Below the pieces are notes generated by a model. It was given only the letters and a program-made list of their open reading frames with translations, searched no databases and was not told the DNA's origin. DNA of 63,828 bases from Actinomadura darangshiensis (lineage in GTDB: Bacteria; Actinomycetota; Actinomycetes; Streptosporangiales; Streptosporangiaceae): the NCBI RefSeq assembly GCF_004349235.1, contig NZ_SMKY01000015.1, positions 1-63,828 on the forward strand. The letters are read 5' to 3'. Positions 54,636-63,481 of this stretch are shown here, piece after piece. A program made the translations under genes and the position numbers. Every line of letters starts with the position of its first letter. Position 1 is the first letter of the stretch.

Positions 54636-55867
54636 CGTCGTCGTAGGGAGTCGTAACGGCTGTGGGAGCGGTCGCCGTGCTGTTCGCGGACCATGCGGCG
54701 GATCAGGCGGGTGCGCCGGCGGTGGCCGATGCGGTGGGCGAGCCGTGTGCCGCCCGGGACCAGGCCGCGGACGGTCTCCAGGGCGAAGACGGCGGCCGAG
54801 GTGGCGAGGACGGCGGCCTGGAAGGGCTTGCTGTCGGGCGTCCCGAGAAAGTCGGCGTTGCGTTTGCCCAGGACGATCCGGCTGTAGGACATCAGGTAGT
54901 TCGTCAGTCCGCGGCGGGCGAGCGGGCTGGCCTTCAGGCGGTGCGGGAGCAGCAGCGGTGCGGCGGCGTTCTCCAGCGAGCGGGCGAGCCGCCGGGAGTC
55001 GTCGTCCGGCATGAACTCGGTGGCGGCCTCCAGCCAGAGCAGCCGCCAGGCGTCGACCTCGGTGGCGGGCAGCAGTTCGGTGCGGACGCCCATGAGATGC
55101 CCGACGTAGCGCCATAGATGCAGGACGGCGCCCGTGTCGGCGCGGGAGAACCGCAGCCCGAGGGCGCGGGAGCCGAGCAGCATGACCTGGGAGAACAGCA
55201 GCAGCGTCCCGGTGAGCTGGATCTGGTTGATCGGGGCGTCCCAGGCGTCGTGGTCCCAGTCGTCGCGGGCGTGCATCGCCGCGCGGACCTGGGCGTGCAT
55301 GACGCGGACGCGCAAGGTGTTCTTGAAGCCGTCCTCGAAGCGTCCCAGCGCTCCGGGCGTGGTGACGTCGACCCACCAGCTCGCGGTCTCGGCCAGCCGC
55401 CGGGGCGCCATGCCGTCCAGGTCGCCGGTCCGCACGAGGGTCTTGTTGGCGCGGGACGCCAGGTAGCCGCCGTAGAGGGACGCGCACGGCATCACCATCG
55501 CCAGGCCGAGCAGGCCGGTGCGGCCGACCGCGCGGGCGCCGCGGTCGAGGAGGTCCGGGTCCACCCAGTAGGGGACGGTCTCGACCTCGGCGAAGAGGGC
55601 GGCGAGTTCGGGCGGCGGGTCGTCGATCGCGGTGATGCCCTGGTGCAGGGCGCGTTCGAACAGGCGCCGCCCGCTCTGCCCCGGCATGCGGGCGATCATC
55701 GCGGCGACGTCGTCCGCGCGCGGGTCACCGGTGCGGGCGAAGGAGCGGAAGCCGTCCAGCTGGGTGGGGGTCGCGCGGATATCGCCCGGGGCCAGCAGCC
55801 GCAGCGTGACGTTCCACGGGGGCCTCGTCATCCACGCCGGATGCGGCAGGCGTCGTTCGCCGGTCAT
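54614..55867 (-). CDS. oxygenase MpaB/latex-clearing-type (DUF2236) family protein
   Basis: A 417-aa protein of the DUF2236/MpaB group, which includes rubber-cleaving Lcp and fungal MpaB heme-type oxygenases. Visible are LFERALHQGITAI near 70, a hydrophobic GLLGLAMVMPCASLYGGYLA near 120, DGFKNTLRVRVMHAQVRAAM near 180 and a VMLLGSRALGLRFS stretch. GAAGGAG lies 4 bp before the ATG, a strong site. It follows a DMT transporter whose 3' end overlaps it by 143 bp. The substrate could be a lipid-like or terpenoid compound, given the flavoproteins nearby. Confidence 0.8.
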   Translation of the reverse strand: MTGERRLPHPAWMTRPPWNVTLRLLAPGDIRATPTQLDGFRSFARTGDPRADDVAAMIARMPGQSGRRLFERALHQGITAIDDPPPELAALFAEVETVPYWVDPDLLDRGARAVGRTGLLGLAMVMPCASLYGGYLASRANKTLVRTGDLDGMAPRRLAETASWWVDVTTPGALGRFEDGFKNTLRVRVMHAQVRAAMHARDDWDHDAWDAPINQIQLTGTLLLFSQVMLLGSRALGLRFSRADTGAVLHLWRYVGHLMGVRTELLPATEVDAWRLLWLEAATEFMPDDDSRRLARSLENAAAPLLLPHRLKASPLARRGLTNYLMSYSRIVLGKRNADFLGTPDSKPFQAAVLATSAAVFALETVRGLVPGGTRLAHRIGHRRRTRLIRRMVREQHGDRSHSRYDSLRRRQGAAMR

Positions 55868-56741
55868 CGGTCTCCTTCAGTGCGTGCGCGGACTCGTGGT
55901 GCGGGACGGCGGCGACGGCCAGCACCGACAGCGCGACCGCCGGCATGAACCGGGTCGTGGACGGGACGGGCCAGGGCTCCTGGAAGAGCAGCCCGCCGAC
56001 CAGCAGGAGATAGGTCTTCGCGGTCGCCGTGGCGACCAGCCCGACGATGACCAGGCGGCTGCGCTGGAGGGCTATCTGGAGCTGGCCGAGGGCGAGCGGC
56101 GCGGTGAGGGCGAACAGGTAGAGGTAGGGGGCCTCGACCAGGTCGCCGAGGTGTGCGGCCAGGCCACCGGCGCCCTTGAGCATCAGTTCGGCGGTGCCGG
56201 TGAGCACGCCCACGCTGATGGCGAGCGCGACGCCGGTCAGCGGCCGGGCGTGCGTGCCCTTGCGGGCGAGGTCGCAGGCGAGGAACGACACCGCCGACAC
56301 CAGGATCGACAGTGCCGCCACCGCGATCACCAGCCGCTCCGGCGCGTCCCGTCCCTCCTGGTACTGGACGCCTTTCGCCGCGCCGGCGAACAGCGCCGTC
56401 GCGGCGGCAAGCAGTACGACGCAGCCCCATTCGCGGAGCGTGAGCCGCTCGCCGAGCAGCGGGACGGTGAGGACGACCAGGACTGCCAGGCCCGCCAGCA
56501 GCATCGGTTGCGCCTGCAGCAGTGTGAGCCGGGTCAGCGCCGCGGCCTGCACGCCCGCCCCGACGGCGACGATGGCGGCGCCCGCGAGCCAGACCCGGCT
56601 GCGCAGCAGCGCCCGGGTCAGCCGCCACGGACGGCGTCCGGACAGCGGCGGCATCGCCGTGGCGGCGAGCTTGAGGTAGACGAGTCCGGCGAAGTAGACG
56701 GTGGTGGACAGGAGCGCGAGGGCCTGGAAGTGCTGCGGCAT
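55725..56741 (-). CDS. DMT/EamA-like permease with an extended C terminus
   Basis: A 338-aa integral membrane protein with about eight to nine hydrophobic helices (residues 8-28, 48-68, 75-95, 103-120, 135-155, 165-185, 200-220, 228-250, 258-275) in the pattern of drug/metabolite transporters. After ALKETDDR (about residue 293) the frame runs 143 bp into the downstream gene, adding ~47 polar residues without membrane segments. This tail may be an artefact of a lost stop codon. GGAAGGGACGG precedes the ATG. Confidence 0.75.
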   Translation of the reverse strand: MPQHFQALALLSTTVYFAGLVYLKLAATAMPPLSGRRPWRLTRALLRSRVWLAGAAIVAVGAGVQAAALTRLTLLQAQPMLLAGLAVLVVLTVPLLGERLTLREWGCVVLLAAATALFAGAAKGVQYQEGRDAPERLVIAVAALSILVSAVSFLACDLARKGTHARPLTGVALAISVGVLTGTAELMLKGAGGLAAHLGDLVEAPYLYLFALTAPLALGQLQIALQRSRLVIVGLVATATAKTYLLLVGGLLFQEPWPVPSTTRFMPAVALSVLAVAAVPHHESAHALKETDDRRTTPAASGVDDEAPVERHAAAAGPGRYPRDPHPAGRLPLLRPHR

Positions 56742-56844
56742 GGCCCGTCCCTTCCTGCGGCTGGGTGGGGGGCGTCCGAGCCGTCCGCGGCCCGGCATGT
56801 CGGCGCGCAGTGCCGGGCCGCGGACGGGGCTTCTTCGGACGGGG

Positions 56845-58680
56845 TCAGGGCTTGGCAGGGTCCCAGAGGTCGAACGCGTTGGGCTGGCCGGCCTTGAACC
56901 GCCGGTCGTCATCGTCGTAGATGCCCTTGAACTCGCTGGGCTGGTACAGCTTGAACAGCTTGGCGGGGCTCTCGTTGCTCCCCGAGGCGTCCAGGATGGC
57001 GTTGGCGGCCTTGCGTCCCGCCTCGTTCGCGCCCTCCATGGTGGCCAGGTTGATGTCGGCGCGGACGTAGTCGGAGGCCAGGAACAGGTTGGGCAGGCCG
57101 GTGGCGGCCTCGGGCCGGTAGTTCCACGAGCTGGGCCTGTTGATCATCAGCGGCTCGTCGTTGGCGACCTGCGGGGTGCCGTTGCCGGTGATGGCGGGGT
57201 CGATGAAGTAGGAGTGGATGTTGTTGTCGGTCAGCACCAGCGGGCCCCACGGGATCGCCTTGCGGAGCTGGGCGATGACCTCCTGGAAGATCTGGTCGCC
57301 GGTGCATTCGCGGGCGGTCTTGCCGTACAGGATTCCCTTGGTGTCCCAGGAGGACAGGTCGATCGACAGGCACTCGTTGACCTGGCCGTCGTCGTAGGTG
57401 GTGCCGAACTTCTTCTTCCAGAACTGGGCCTGGCTGATCGAGGTCAGCGCCCAGGGCTGGCCGGCGTAGGCGCAGTGCCCCTTGGCCAGGTTGATGGGCT
57501 GCTTGAGGTAGACCATGATCCCGTTCATCCAGTCGGTGGTGATCTGGGACAGGCTCTTCAGGCCGGGGTCGGCGGCCAGGATCTGGTCGTTGAGCAGCGG
57601 GAGGGCGCGTTCGATCGGGACCGCCAGGACGTAGTGGTCGGCGTCGACGGTGACGGTGCCGCCCGGCCCGGCGATCTGCGCGCCGCTGATCTTCTTGTCG
57701 GTGACGTTGAGCTTGGTGAGCGTGGAGTCGGCCTGGAATGTGACGCCGAGGGACTTGAGGTAGTCGACCCAGGGGTCGATGAGCGCCTCGTTGGTGGGCG
57801 CGTTGAGCAGCCGGTCGGGGGCCTTGTAGCCGCCGAGGCCGAGGGTGCTGTAGACCCACGCCTCGGCCATCAGGCCCATGGTGTGGGCGTTGGCCTTGTC
57901 GGGCTTGGCCGCCACCAGGGTGCCGGTGAACATCTGCACCAGCAGTTCCCGGTAGGCGTCCGACTGCTTCTCGGAGTGGACGAACTGAGCGAAGCTCATG
58001 TTCTCCCACTGCTTGTAGCGGCGTTCGGGGCCGCTGGTGACGAACGCGATCATCTTCTGCAGGAAGTACCCGACCTCGATCGCCGGGACCTTGCCGACCA
58101 CGTTGAGGGCGGTGGACAGGAACGCCAGCAGCGAGTCGGGGCTGAGCGTGCCGATGATGCTGCCGCGGGCGGGCAGCACCATCTTGGTGCCGTTGTAGAA
58201 CGCGGCGACCTCGTCGCCGGCGGTCAGGTTGGCGAAGGCCTTGCCGCCGCCGGGCAGCGGGATCCGGGACATGGTGTCGGGGAGGTTCTGGTAGAAGCCG
58301 GGGAAGAACCGGAACCCGTGCTCGGCGGGCAGGTCCTGGCGGCCGCCCGACCCGGTGCCCGGGACGGGCATGCTGCGGCACTTGCCGCCCCACGCCTTGC
58401 GCTCGTAGATGGTGACGTCGAAGCCGCGCTCGGCCAGCTCGTGGGCGGTGGACAGGCCGCCCATGCCGCCGCCGAAGATCGCGACGCGGCGGCCGGCGGC
58501 CCTGCGGGTGCGCGGGGCGCGGCGGGCGGACGGGGCGGCCGCCGATGCGCGGCCGGTGCCGAGCGCGCCGGCGGCGGCGACCGCGCCGGCCGCGCCGAGC
58601 GCTCCGGTGACGAAGCGGCGGCGGTCCATGCCGCCGGGGGACTGCGGTGCGGGGGTGTCTTCGGGGGTCCTGTCGGCCAC
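56845..58680 (-). CDS. Tat-exported FAD-dependent oxidoreductase, hydroxysqualene-dehydroxylase/phytoene-desaturase-like
   Basis: A 611-aa flavoprotein. The Tat-type leader DRRRFVTGALGAAG (residues 19-32) is followed by an AASA-type cleavage region, so it folds with cofactor before export. The FAD motif VAIFGGGMGGLSTAHELAE starts near residue 66, and AEHGFRFFPGFYQNLPD near 119 and a C-terminal NLFLASDYVRADINLATMEGA close the flavin site, as in amine-oxidase/squalene-modifying enzymes. Starts 35 bp from a perfect TetR palindrome. Substrate probably an isoprenoid or sterol-like compound (inference). Confidence 0.88.
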   Translation of the reverse strand: MADRTPEDTPAPQSPGGMDRRRFVTGALGAAGAVAAAGALGTGRASAAAPSARRAPRTRRAAGRRVAIFGGGMGGLSTAHELAERGFDVTIYERKAWGGKCRSMPVPGTGSGGRQDLPAEHGFRFFPGFYQNLPDTMSRIPLPGGGKAFANLTAGDEVAAFYNGTKMVLPARGSIIGTLSPDSLLAFLSTALNVVGKVPAIEVGYFLQKMIAFVTSGPERRYKQWENMSFAQFVHSEKQSDAYRELLVQMFTGTLVAAKPDKANAHTMGLMAEAWVYSTLGLGGYKAPDRLLNAPTNEALIDPWVDYLKSLGVTFQADSTLTKLNVTDKKISGAQIAGPGGTVTVDADHYVLAVPIERALPLLNDQILAADPGLKSLSQITTDWMNGIMVYLKQPINLAKGHCAYAGQPWALTSISQAQFWKKKFGTTYDDGQVNECLSIDLSSWDTKGILYGKTARECTGDQIFQEVIAQLRKAIPWGPLVLTDNNIHSYFIDPAITGNGTPQVANDEPLMINRPSSWNYRPEAATGLPNLFLASDYVRADINLATMEGANEAGRKAANAILDASGSNESPAKLFKLYQPSEFKGIYDDDDRRFKAGQPNAFDLWDPAKP

Positions 58681-58714
58681 GACGCACTCCTCGTGGTGGG
58701 GGGTGGGACTCGGC

Positions 58715-58736
58715 TAACCGACACTCATGTCGGTTA
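58715..58736. promoter_or_regulatory. TetR operator copy 1 (upstream of the exported flavoprotein)
   Basis: TAACCGACA-CTCA-TGTCGGTTA, a perfect 9-4-9 palindrome. The same site with a different loop recurs at 59468-59489. Confidence 0.85.
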
Positions 58737-58824
58737 ATTGGTCCCCAACTATGAACAGGCCGCCGCGGGGAGTCAACCCCTCGCGGCGGCCCGATCGAGA
58801 AACGCCCGATGCCCCGGGCGGCGG

Positions 58825-59436
58825 CTACGTGGCGTGCCCCAGGCCCGTCCAGAGCATCAGCATCGCGCCCTCCACCAGCATGGATCTGGGCATCTCCGGG
58901 TTGCGCTCCCACCACTGCGCGACGCCGTCCAGCCCGGTGATGAGCAGCTCGACCATCGCCTCGGCGATCGGCTCGCCCGGGTCGACGCCGACGGACCGGA
59001 TGTCGCCCGCGAGCAGCGCCGTCACCGCCCGGGTGCGCGACTCTCTGATGCCCTGCCGCACGGTGCGGATCTCGGGATCGTCCTCGTCGGTGCGGTCGAA
59101 CAGCAGCCGGCGCGCGGCCGGGTTGGTTTCGGCAAAGCTGAAATAGGCATCGACGGTCGACCGCATCCGCTCCTCGGCCGGTCCCGACCCGGTGATGCGG
59201 GTTCCGATGTACTCGACCAGCGCGGCGTTCTGCTCCTGCATGACCGCCAGCAGCAGCACCCGCTTGGACGGGAAATGGTCGTACAGCACCGTCCGCGCCA
59301 CCCCGGCCGCGGCGGCGATCTCGCCGAGCGACGAACCGTTGTACCCCTTGCTCGCGAAGACCTTGACCGCGGCCGCGGTGAGCAGCGCCCGGCGCTCCGC
59401 GGCGCGCATCCGTGGTTTGGGCGGATTGTCCCTCAT
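58825..59436 (-). CDS. TetR-family transcriptional regulator of the flavoprotein/monooxygenase genes
   Basis: A 203-aa TetR protein: HTH with LLTAAAVKVFASKGYNGSSL and AAAAGVARTVLYDHFPSKR; C-terminal helices contain AAEAMVELLITGLDGVAQWW-like membrane-proximal patterns (a normal TetR sensor core). It sits between two operators of the same sequence, 58715-58736 and 59468-59489, and must be their cognate regulator. It controls the flavoprotein on one side and, divergently, the monooxygenase and itself on the other. Confidence 0.9.
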   Translation of the reverse strand: MRDNPPKPRMRAAERRALLTAAAVKVFASKGYNGSSLGEIAAAAGVARTVLYDHFPSKRVLLLAVMQEQNAALVEYIGTRITGSGPAEERMRSTVDAYFSFAETNPAARRLLFDRTDEDDPEIRTVRQGIRESRTRAVTALLAGDIRSVGVDPGEPIAEAMVELLITGLDGVAQWWERNPEMPRSMLVEGAMLMLWTGLGHAT

Positions 59437-59467
59437 CGCTTGACTCCGATCCGTCGTTGCCTCACGC

Positions 59468-59489
59468 TAACCGACATCAGTGTCGGTAA
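59468..59489. promoter_or_regulatory. TetR operator copy 2 (between TetR and monooxygenase)
   Basis: TAACCGACA-TCAG-TGTCGGTAA, 9-4-9 with one mismatch at the outer edge. It lies 28 bp before the monooxygenase ATG and 31 bp from the TetR start. Confidence 0.85.
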
Positions 59490-59517
59490 TCGAACCAGTC
59501 GAGCAGGGGAGTCGCCC

Positions 59518-60984
59518 ATGGCACGCGGGAACCCGTCGATCGCGATCGCCGGGGCCGGGTTCAGCGGCATCGGCCTGGCCGTCCGGCTGAAACAGGCCGG
59601 CTTCACCGACCTCACCGTCTACGACAAGGCCGGCGGGCCCGGCGGCGTATGGCGCGACAACACCTACCCGGGCGCCGCCTGCGATGCCCCGTCCCACCTG
59701 TACTCCTACTCCTTCGAACCCAAGCCCGACTGGACCCGGCGGTTCGCCGAGCAGCCCGAGATACTGGACTACCTGCGGCACTGTGCCACCAAATACGGCC
59801 TGCACCGGCATCTCCGCCTCAACACCGAGATCACCGACGCCGAGTTCGACGCCGCCTCCGGCCGCTGGCGCCTGCACACCGCGGGCGGCGGCATCCACGA
59901 GCACGACCTCTTCGTCGCCGCGTGCGGCCAGCTCTCCAACCCGTCCGTCCCCAGACTCCCCGGCCTGGACACGTTCGCCGGCGAGGCGTTCCACTCCGCC
60001 CGCTGGAACCACGACCTCGACCTGTCCGGACGGCACGTCGCCGTCGTAGGCAACGGCGCCAGCGCGATCCAGTTCGTCCCGCTGATCGCGCCCGCCGCCG
60101 CGTCGCTGACCGTCTTCCAGATCGAGGTGCACTGGATCAGCCGCAAACCCGACCGGGAGTACCCGCGCTGGCGGCACGCCCTCAACCGCCGCGTCCCCGC
60201 CGCGCAGAAACTGTCCAGGCTGGGGATCTTCCTCTGGTTCGAAGTGCTGCTCAACCCCGCGCTGATCTCCCCGCGCGGCCGCCGGACACTGTCGGCGCCC
60301 ATCCGCGTCCTGTGCCGGTACGCCCTGCGCTCGGTCCGCGACCGCGACCTCCGCCGCCGCCTCACCCCCCGCTACGAGCCCGGCTGCAAGCGCATCCTGA
60401 CCTCAAGCGAGTACTACGAGACCCTCAACCGCGACAACGTCCACGTCGTCGAGGACCCGATCACCGAGGTCACCCCGCACGGCGTCCGCACCGCATCCGG
60501 CGACCACGACGCCGACACCATCATCTTCGCCACCGGCTTCCGCTCCCAGGACTTCGTCGCCCCCATGCGCGTGACCGGCGCCCACGGCACCGAACTCAGC
60601 GCCGCCTGGAAGGACGGCGCCCGCGCCTACCTCGGCCTTGCCGTCCCCGGCTTCCCCAACTTCTTCCTCATGTACGGCCCCAACACCAACGTGGGATCCG
60701 GGTCCATCGTCCACATGCTCGAAAGCCAGGCCGCCTACATCGTCCAGGCCGTCCGCCTGCTCGGCACCGGCGTCACGACGCTGGACGTCCGCGCCGACGT
60801 CCTCGACGCCTTCGACGCCACCGCCCAGCGCCGCCTCGGCACGTCCGTCTGGAACCAGGGCGGCTGCGACAGTTGGTACCTCGACGCCGACCACCGCAAC
60901 ACCAACAACTGGCCCGGCTCCATGACCGCCTACCGCCGCCGCACCCGCCACCTGAACCCCTCCGACTACCACCTCACCCACTGA
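59518..60984 (+). CDS. flavin-containing/Baeyer-Villiger-type monooxygenase
   Basis: A 488-aa NADPH- and FAD-dependent monooxygenase. FAD motif IAIAGAGFSGIGLA at residue 8, the Baeyer-Villiger fingerprint FAGEAFHSARWNHD near residue 158, the NADPH motif VAVVGNGASAIQFVP and a C-terminal IIFATGFRSQDFVAP. Such enzymes insert oxygen into ketones. ATG 59518 has GGGGAG upstream. It is divergent from its TetR regulator. With the exported flavoprotein it may process a terpenoid or steroid ketone. Confidence 0.92.
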   Translation: MARGNPSIAIAGAGFSGIGLAVRLKQAGFTDLTVYDKAGGPGGVWRDNTYPGAACDAPSHLYSYSFEPKPDWTRRFAEQPEILDYLRHCATKYGLHRHLRLNTEITDAEFDAASGRWRLHTAGGGIHEHDLFVAACGQLSNPSVPRLPGLDTFAGEAFHSARWNHDLDLSGRHVAVVGNGASAIQFVPLIAPAAASLTVFQIEVHWISRKPDREYPRWRHALNRRVPAAQKLSRLGIFLWFEVLLNPALISPRGRRTLSAPIRVLCRYALRSVRDRDLRRRLTPRYEPGCKRILTSSEYYETLNRDNVHVVEDPITEVTPHGVRTASGDHDADTIIFATGFRSQDFVAPMRVTGAHGTELSAAWKDGARAYLGLAVPGFPNFFLMYGPNTNVGSGSIVHMLESQAAYIVQAVRLLGTGVTTLDVRADVLDAFDATAQRRLGTSVWNQGGCDSWYLDADHRNTNNWPGSMTAYRRRTRHLNPSDYHLTH

Positions 60985-61296
60985 CCGGATCGCTCTGCGC
61001 GGACCAGTTCCCGTTCCCGAACGGATCGACTGCCCGAATGGAATAGGTGTGGACGGTGCCCGGCGCCAAGCCGGTGTCGGTATAGGTCATCGTCCGCAGA
61101 TCCCAGAACCGAGAGCCCGCCTCGACGCTGTGGACGACGGTCTCGGCATCGAGAATCACCTCGTACGTGAGATTCCTGTTGTCTCGGTCCCAAGTCTGCG
61201 TCCAGGTGACCTCGACCGTTCCGCTGGTCCCGTCCGGCTTCTCGACATTGGGTTTCGCGATCGATTCCGGTTTCCCGGTGTCGGTCGTGACGGCCA
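60974..61296 (-). pseudogene. truncated fibronectin type III domain fragment
   Basis: The minus strand reads the C-terminal ~90 residues of an Fn3 domain: VEVTWTQTWDRDNRNLTYEV, FWDLRTMTYTDTGLAPGTVH, TYSIRAVDPFGNGNWSAQSD and a stop. This is typical of large secreted or surface proteins (LamG/Fn3 type). The ATG at 61296 gives a 107-aa protein lacking signal and partner domains; upstream sequence is unrelated and soon meets the toxin-module repeat. It is best read as the 3' scrap of a larger gene removed by rearrangement. Confidence 0.65.
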
Positions 61297-61347
61297 TGGT
61301 CCCGAATCTAGTGAGACCTTGCTGCAGGTGCTTGTCGACCGTAGTGA

Positions 61348-62505
61348 ACGATCGCGGACACACCACCGGCGCCGCCTCCGACAAAGACCGACATCCTCCG
61401 TGGCGCAGCCGAGATCATCGGTGAATGGCTCGGTGTCGACGACATCAAGAACTGCGTCACCGGGAAGAGCGCAACAGCCTGCGCCTGGGCGATCGTGGGT
61501 CTCATCCCCGTCGCCGGAAAATACGTCAGACCCGTCGCACGCGGCGTCCGGGCGATAGGGCGTGCGAGTAAGGTCGCGCGGGCAGCGCGACCGGTCGAGT
61601 CGGCCGCCAGGATATGCAGCAGCTTCGTTCCTGGAACCAAGGTCCTGATGGCCGACGGCAGCCAGAAGCCCATCGACCAGGTCAAGGTGGGCGACAAGGT
61701 CGTGGCCACCGACCCCGCAACAGGCGAAACCAGTGCCGAGCCGGTATCGCAGACCATCTCCACCAAGGGGGAAAAGAACCTCGTCCAGATTGCCATCGAC
61801 ACTGGCGCATCCGCTCTGGCCCCGCCCTCGGAAACCAAACACCCAGCCGCATCCCTCAAGCTCGATCGGCCTGGCAAGTCCAAGAGCGGCATGGTCACTG
61901 CCACTGACACCCACCCCTTCTGGGTGGCCGGTGACATCGGTAGGTGGGTCAAGGCCGCCGACCTCAAGCCCGGCATGTGGCTCCGCACCAGCGCCGGCAC
62001 CTACGTCCAGGTCACCGCCACCAAACACTCGACCGCCCACCGCCAACGCGTCCACAACCTCACCATCGCCACCACGCACACCTACTACGTCCTTGCAGGT
62101 AGCGCGGCCGTCCTCGCCCACAACACGAATGGATGCGGATGGGTCCGGTACGGAACGACGAAACTGAGCAGGGTCGCGATCCAGCACAGACGGCAGGCCG
62201 GGATCTCGTCAGGGCAGAACGTCGCCGTGTACAGTGTTGAACTGCCGAACGGTCGGATGGCCAACCTGGCCTTCGCCAACACAGTCCGCGGTCCGCACTC
62301 TGAGGCTCACGCCGATGACTTTATCGACGAACCCGGCATCGACCCGAGCGCCGTTAAGGCGGTCTACTCGGAGCGCAACTTCTGTGATTCTCCAGGGCAT
62401 GAATGTGCAGCCCGCATGTCTCGATATACCGGAGCGACACTCTCCTGGAGTTTTGAGAAGTGGCAGAATGCAAGGTCGGGCATTCGCGCGGTGGTGTTCG
62501 GGTGA
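61348..62505 (+). pseudogene. orphan polymorphic-toxin tip: linker + Hint + predicted deaminase (no start)
   Basis: The frame is open from 61348 after a stop and has no convincing start codon (the first in-frame candidate of any kind is GTG 61495). A Pro-rich join (DTPPAPPPTKTDILRGAAEI) leads to a linker shared with a second copy at 63648. Then comes a Hint domain: Cys41 in ARICSSFVPGTKVLMADG (numbered from GTG 61495), the TATDTHPFWV block and the C-terminal VLAHN at 206-210, the residues of autoproteolytic release. The last ~126 residues form a toxin with HSE (268-270) and NFCDSPGHEC (Cys297, Cys304), the zinc pattern of nucleic-acid deaminases. It is probably a displaced Rhs C-terminal tip that is silent until recombined. 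Confidence 0.75.
61387..61567 (+). repeat. shared toxin-linker repeat, copy A
   Basis: A 181-bp stretch identical to 63648-63828 except at one base (C61399/T63660). It encodes DILRGAAEIIGEWLGVDDIK and IVGLIPVAGKYVRPVARGVR, and precedes the Hint domain. Confidence 0.95.
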
Positions 62506-62526
62506 CGATGAATATTAAGGAGATCC

Positions 62527-63165
62527 TTGGATACGTCCAAGACGCGCATAAGTGTGGATCGCATTCTTGAGGACGATCTTTCGAGCCTGCCCAAATCTGG
62601 TGGCCGTTCGGTCTTTCCGGCACCGATCTCGGAAGGCTGGCGGCTGCCGGACCAGGGAAGAGTTTTTCTCTCCTCCTACGGCCTCCCCTCGGTGAGGACG
62701 GATGACCTTATGGGGATCGTCGGCGAGTTTCAGGAGTCGGAAACGCCGGAGATCGGTGGCAGCGGACTTCAGTACTACGTCCTTGGACGTTACGGCGTGG
62801 CAAGGATGGCAGCTGTCCAAGGCTCCGGCGAGGTCCTCGCGCTCCCCAGATCATCGGAAGTACATTCCGCGATTTCGCACTTATACCCCGCTGGGTTGAC
62901 TCCCGTTCCGGCTAACTCGTCTCTGGAGCAATTCGTCGAATGCGCCTGGCGATGGCACTGGATAGTGCCACTTCTCGCCGCAATGGAAAAACGTGCGGGA
63001 GAGGCTGAGATTATGACATGGAAGGAGGGGGGGAGGTTAGATTCTCCGGACCCCTACGACGACTATGAGCAAGTGTGTGACCATGTGTTGGAGAAATTTC
63101 AGGAGATCGATCGGCAAATCGGCCTCCGCTGCAAGTTCTGGACAGAGACGATCACGAGTATTTAA
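62527..63165 (+). CDS. SUKH-type immunity protein
   Basis: A 212-aa acidic protein with the SUKH/SUFU-superfamily pattern: GWRLPDQGRVFLSSYGLPSV near residue 37, then ...QYYVLGRYGVARMAAV and a C-terminal amphipathic region (PYDDYEQVCDHVLEKFQEID) as in SUKH-4 members. It starts with TTG: AAGGAG lies 4 bp upstream, and the toxin stop is 21 bp away. SUKH proteins neutralise nuclease and deaminase toxins of contact-dependent systems, so it should protect against the tip encoded before it. Codon use is noticeably less GC-rich than in the window's core genes, a sign of transfer. Confidence 0.75.
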   Translation: MDTSKTRISVDRILEDDLSSLPKSGGRSVFPAPISEGWRLPDQGRVFLSSYGLPSVRTDDLMGIVGEFQESETPEIGGSGLQYYVLGRYGVARMAAVQGSGEVLALPRSSEVHSAISHLYPAGLTPVPANSSLEQFVECAWRWHWIVPLLAAMEKRAGEAEIMTWKEGGRLDSPDPYDDYEQVCDHVLEKFQEIDRQIGLRCKFWTETITSI

Positions 63166-63217
63166 GGTCAGTAACTCTTTTCAACGTGCGTTGAGCTCGT
63201 GGTTCTGGAGGAGGTGG

Positions 63218-63376
63218 ATGGCTCGCATTAAGCGAAGAGTTCCAGTCACCCCAGATGAATGTGTCGGCCTGGAACCTGAAGCGATTTGGTCTACTGACCA
63301 TATCGTCTCAAGAATTGTCGACTCGTATGCAGGCCGCCCCAATGCTTTCGTTGAGTCGCTGCGGGTAAAGCTGTGA
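63218..63376 (+). CDS. small hypothetical protein in the toxin array
   Basis: A 52-aa unrecognised protein starting MARIKRRVPVTPDECVGLEP, with GGAGGAGG 2-9 bp before the ATG. Lower GC than the window average. It could be the remnant of another immunity gene; no domain is recognised. Confidence 0.45.
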   Translation: MARIKRRVPVTPDECVGLEPEAIWSTDHIVSRIVDSYAGRPNAFVESLRVKL

Positions 63377-63481
63377 TGGGGTGATCGGTCTACCTCGAGG
63401 ACGATAGTTAGACAAGGTTTGGGTGCCTCCGATCTCACTGGGCCCGATGTCTGCCGAAGGCGCCGTCCCAAGCGTCGGTGA

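Noticed and set aside
61495..62505. A normal Hint-deaminase gene starting at GTG 61495
   Set aside because: No ribosome site; the start lies inside the linker repeat and homologous linkers continue upstream, so a start-less tip is the better reading.
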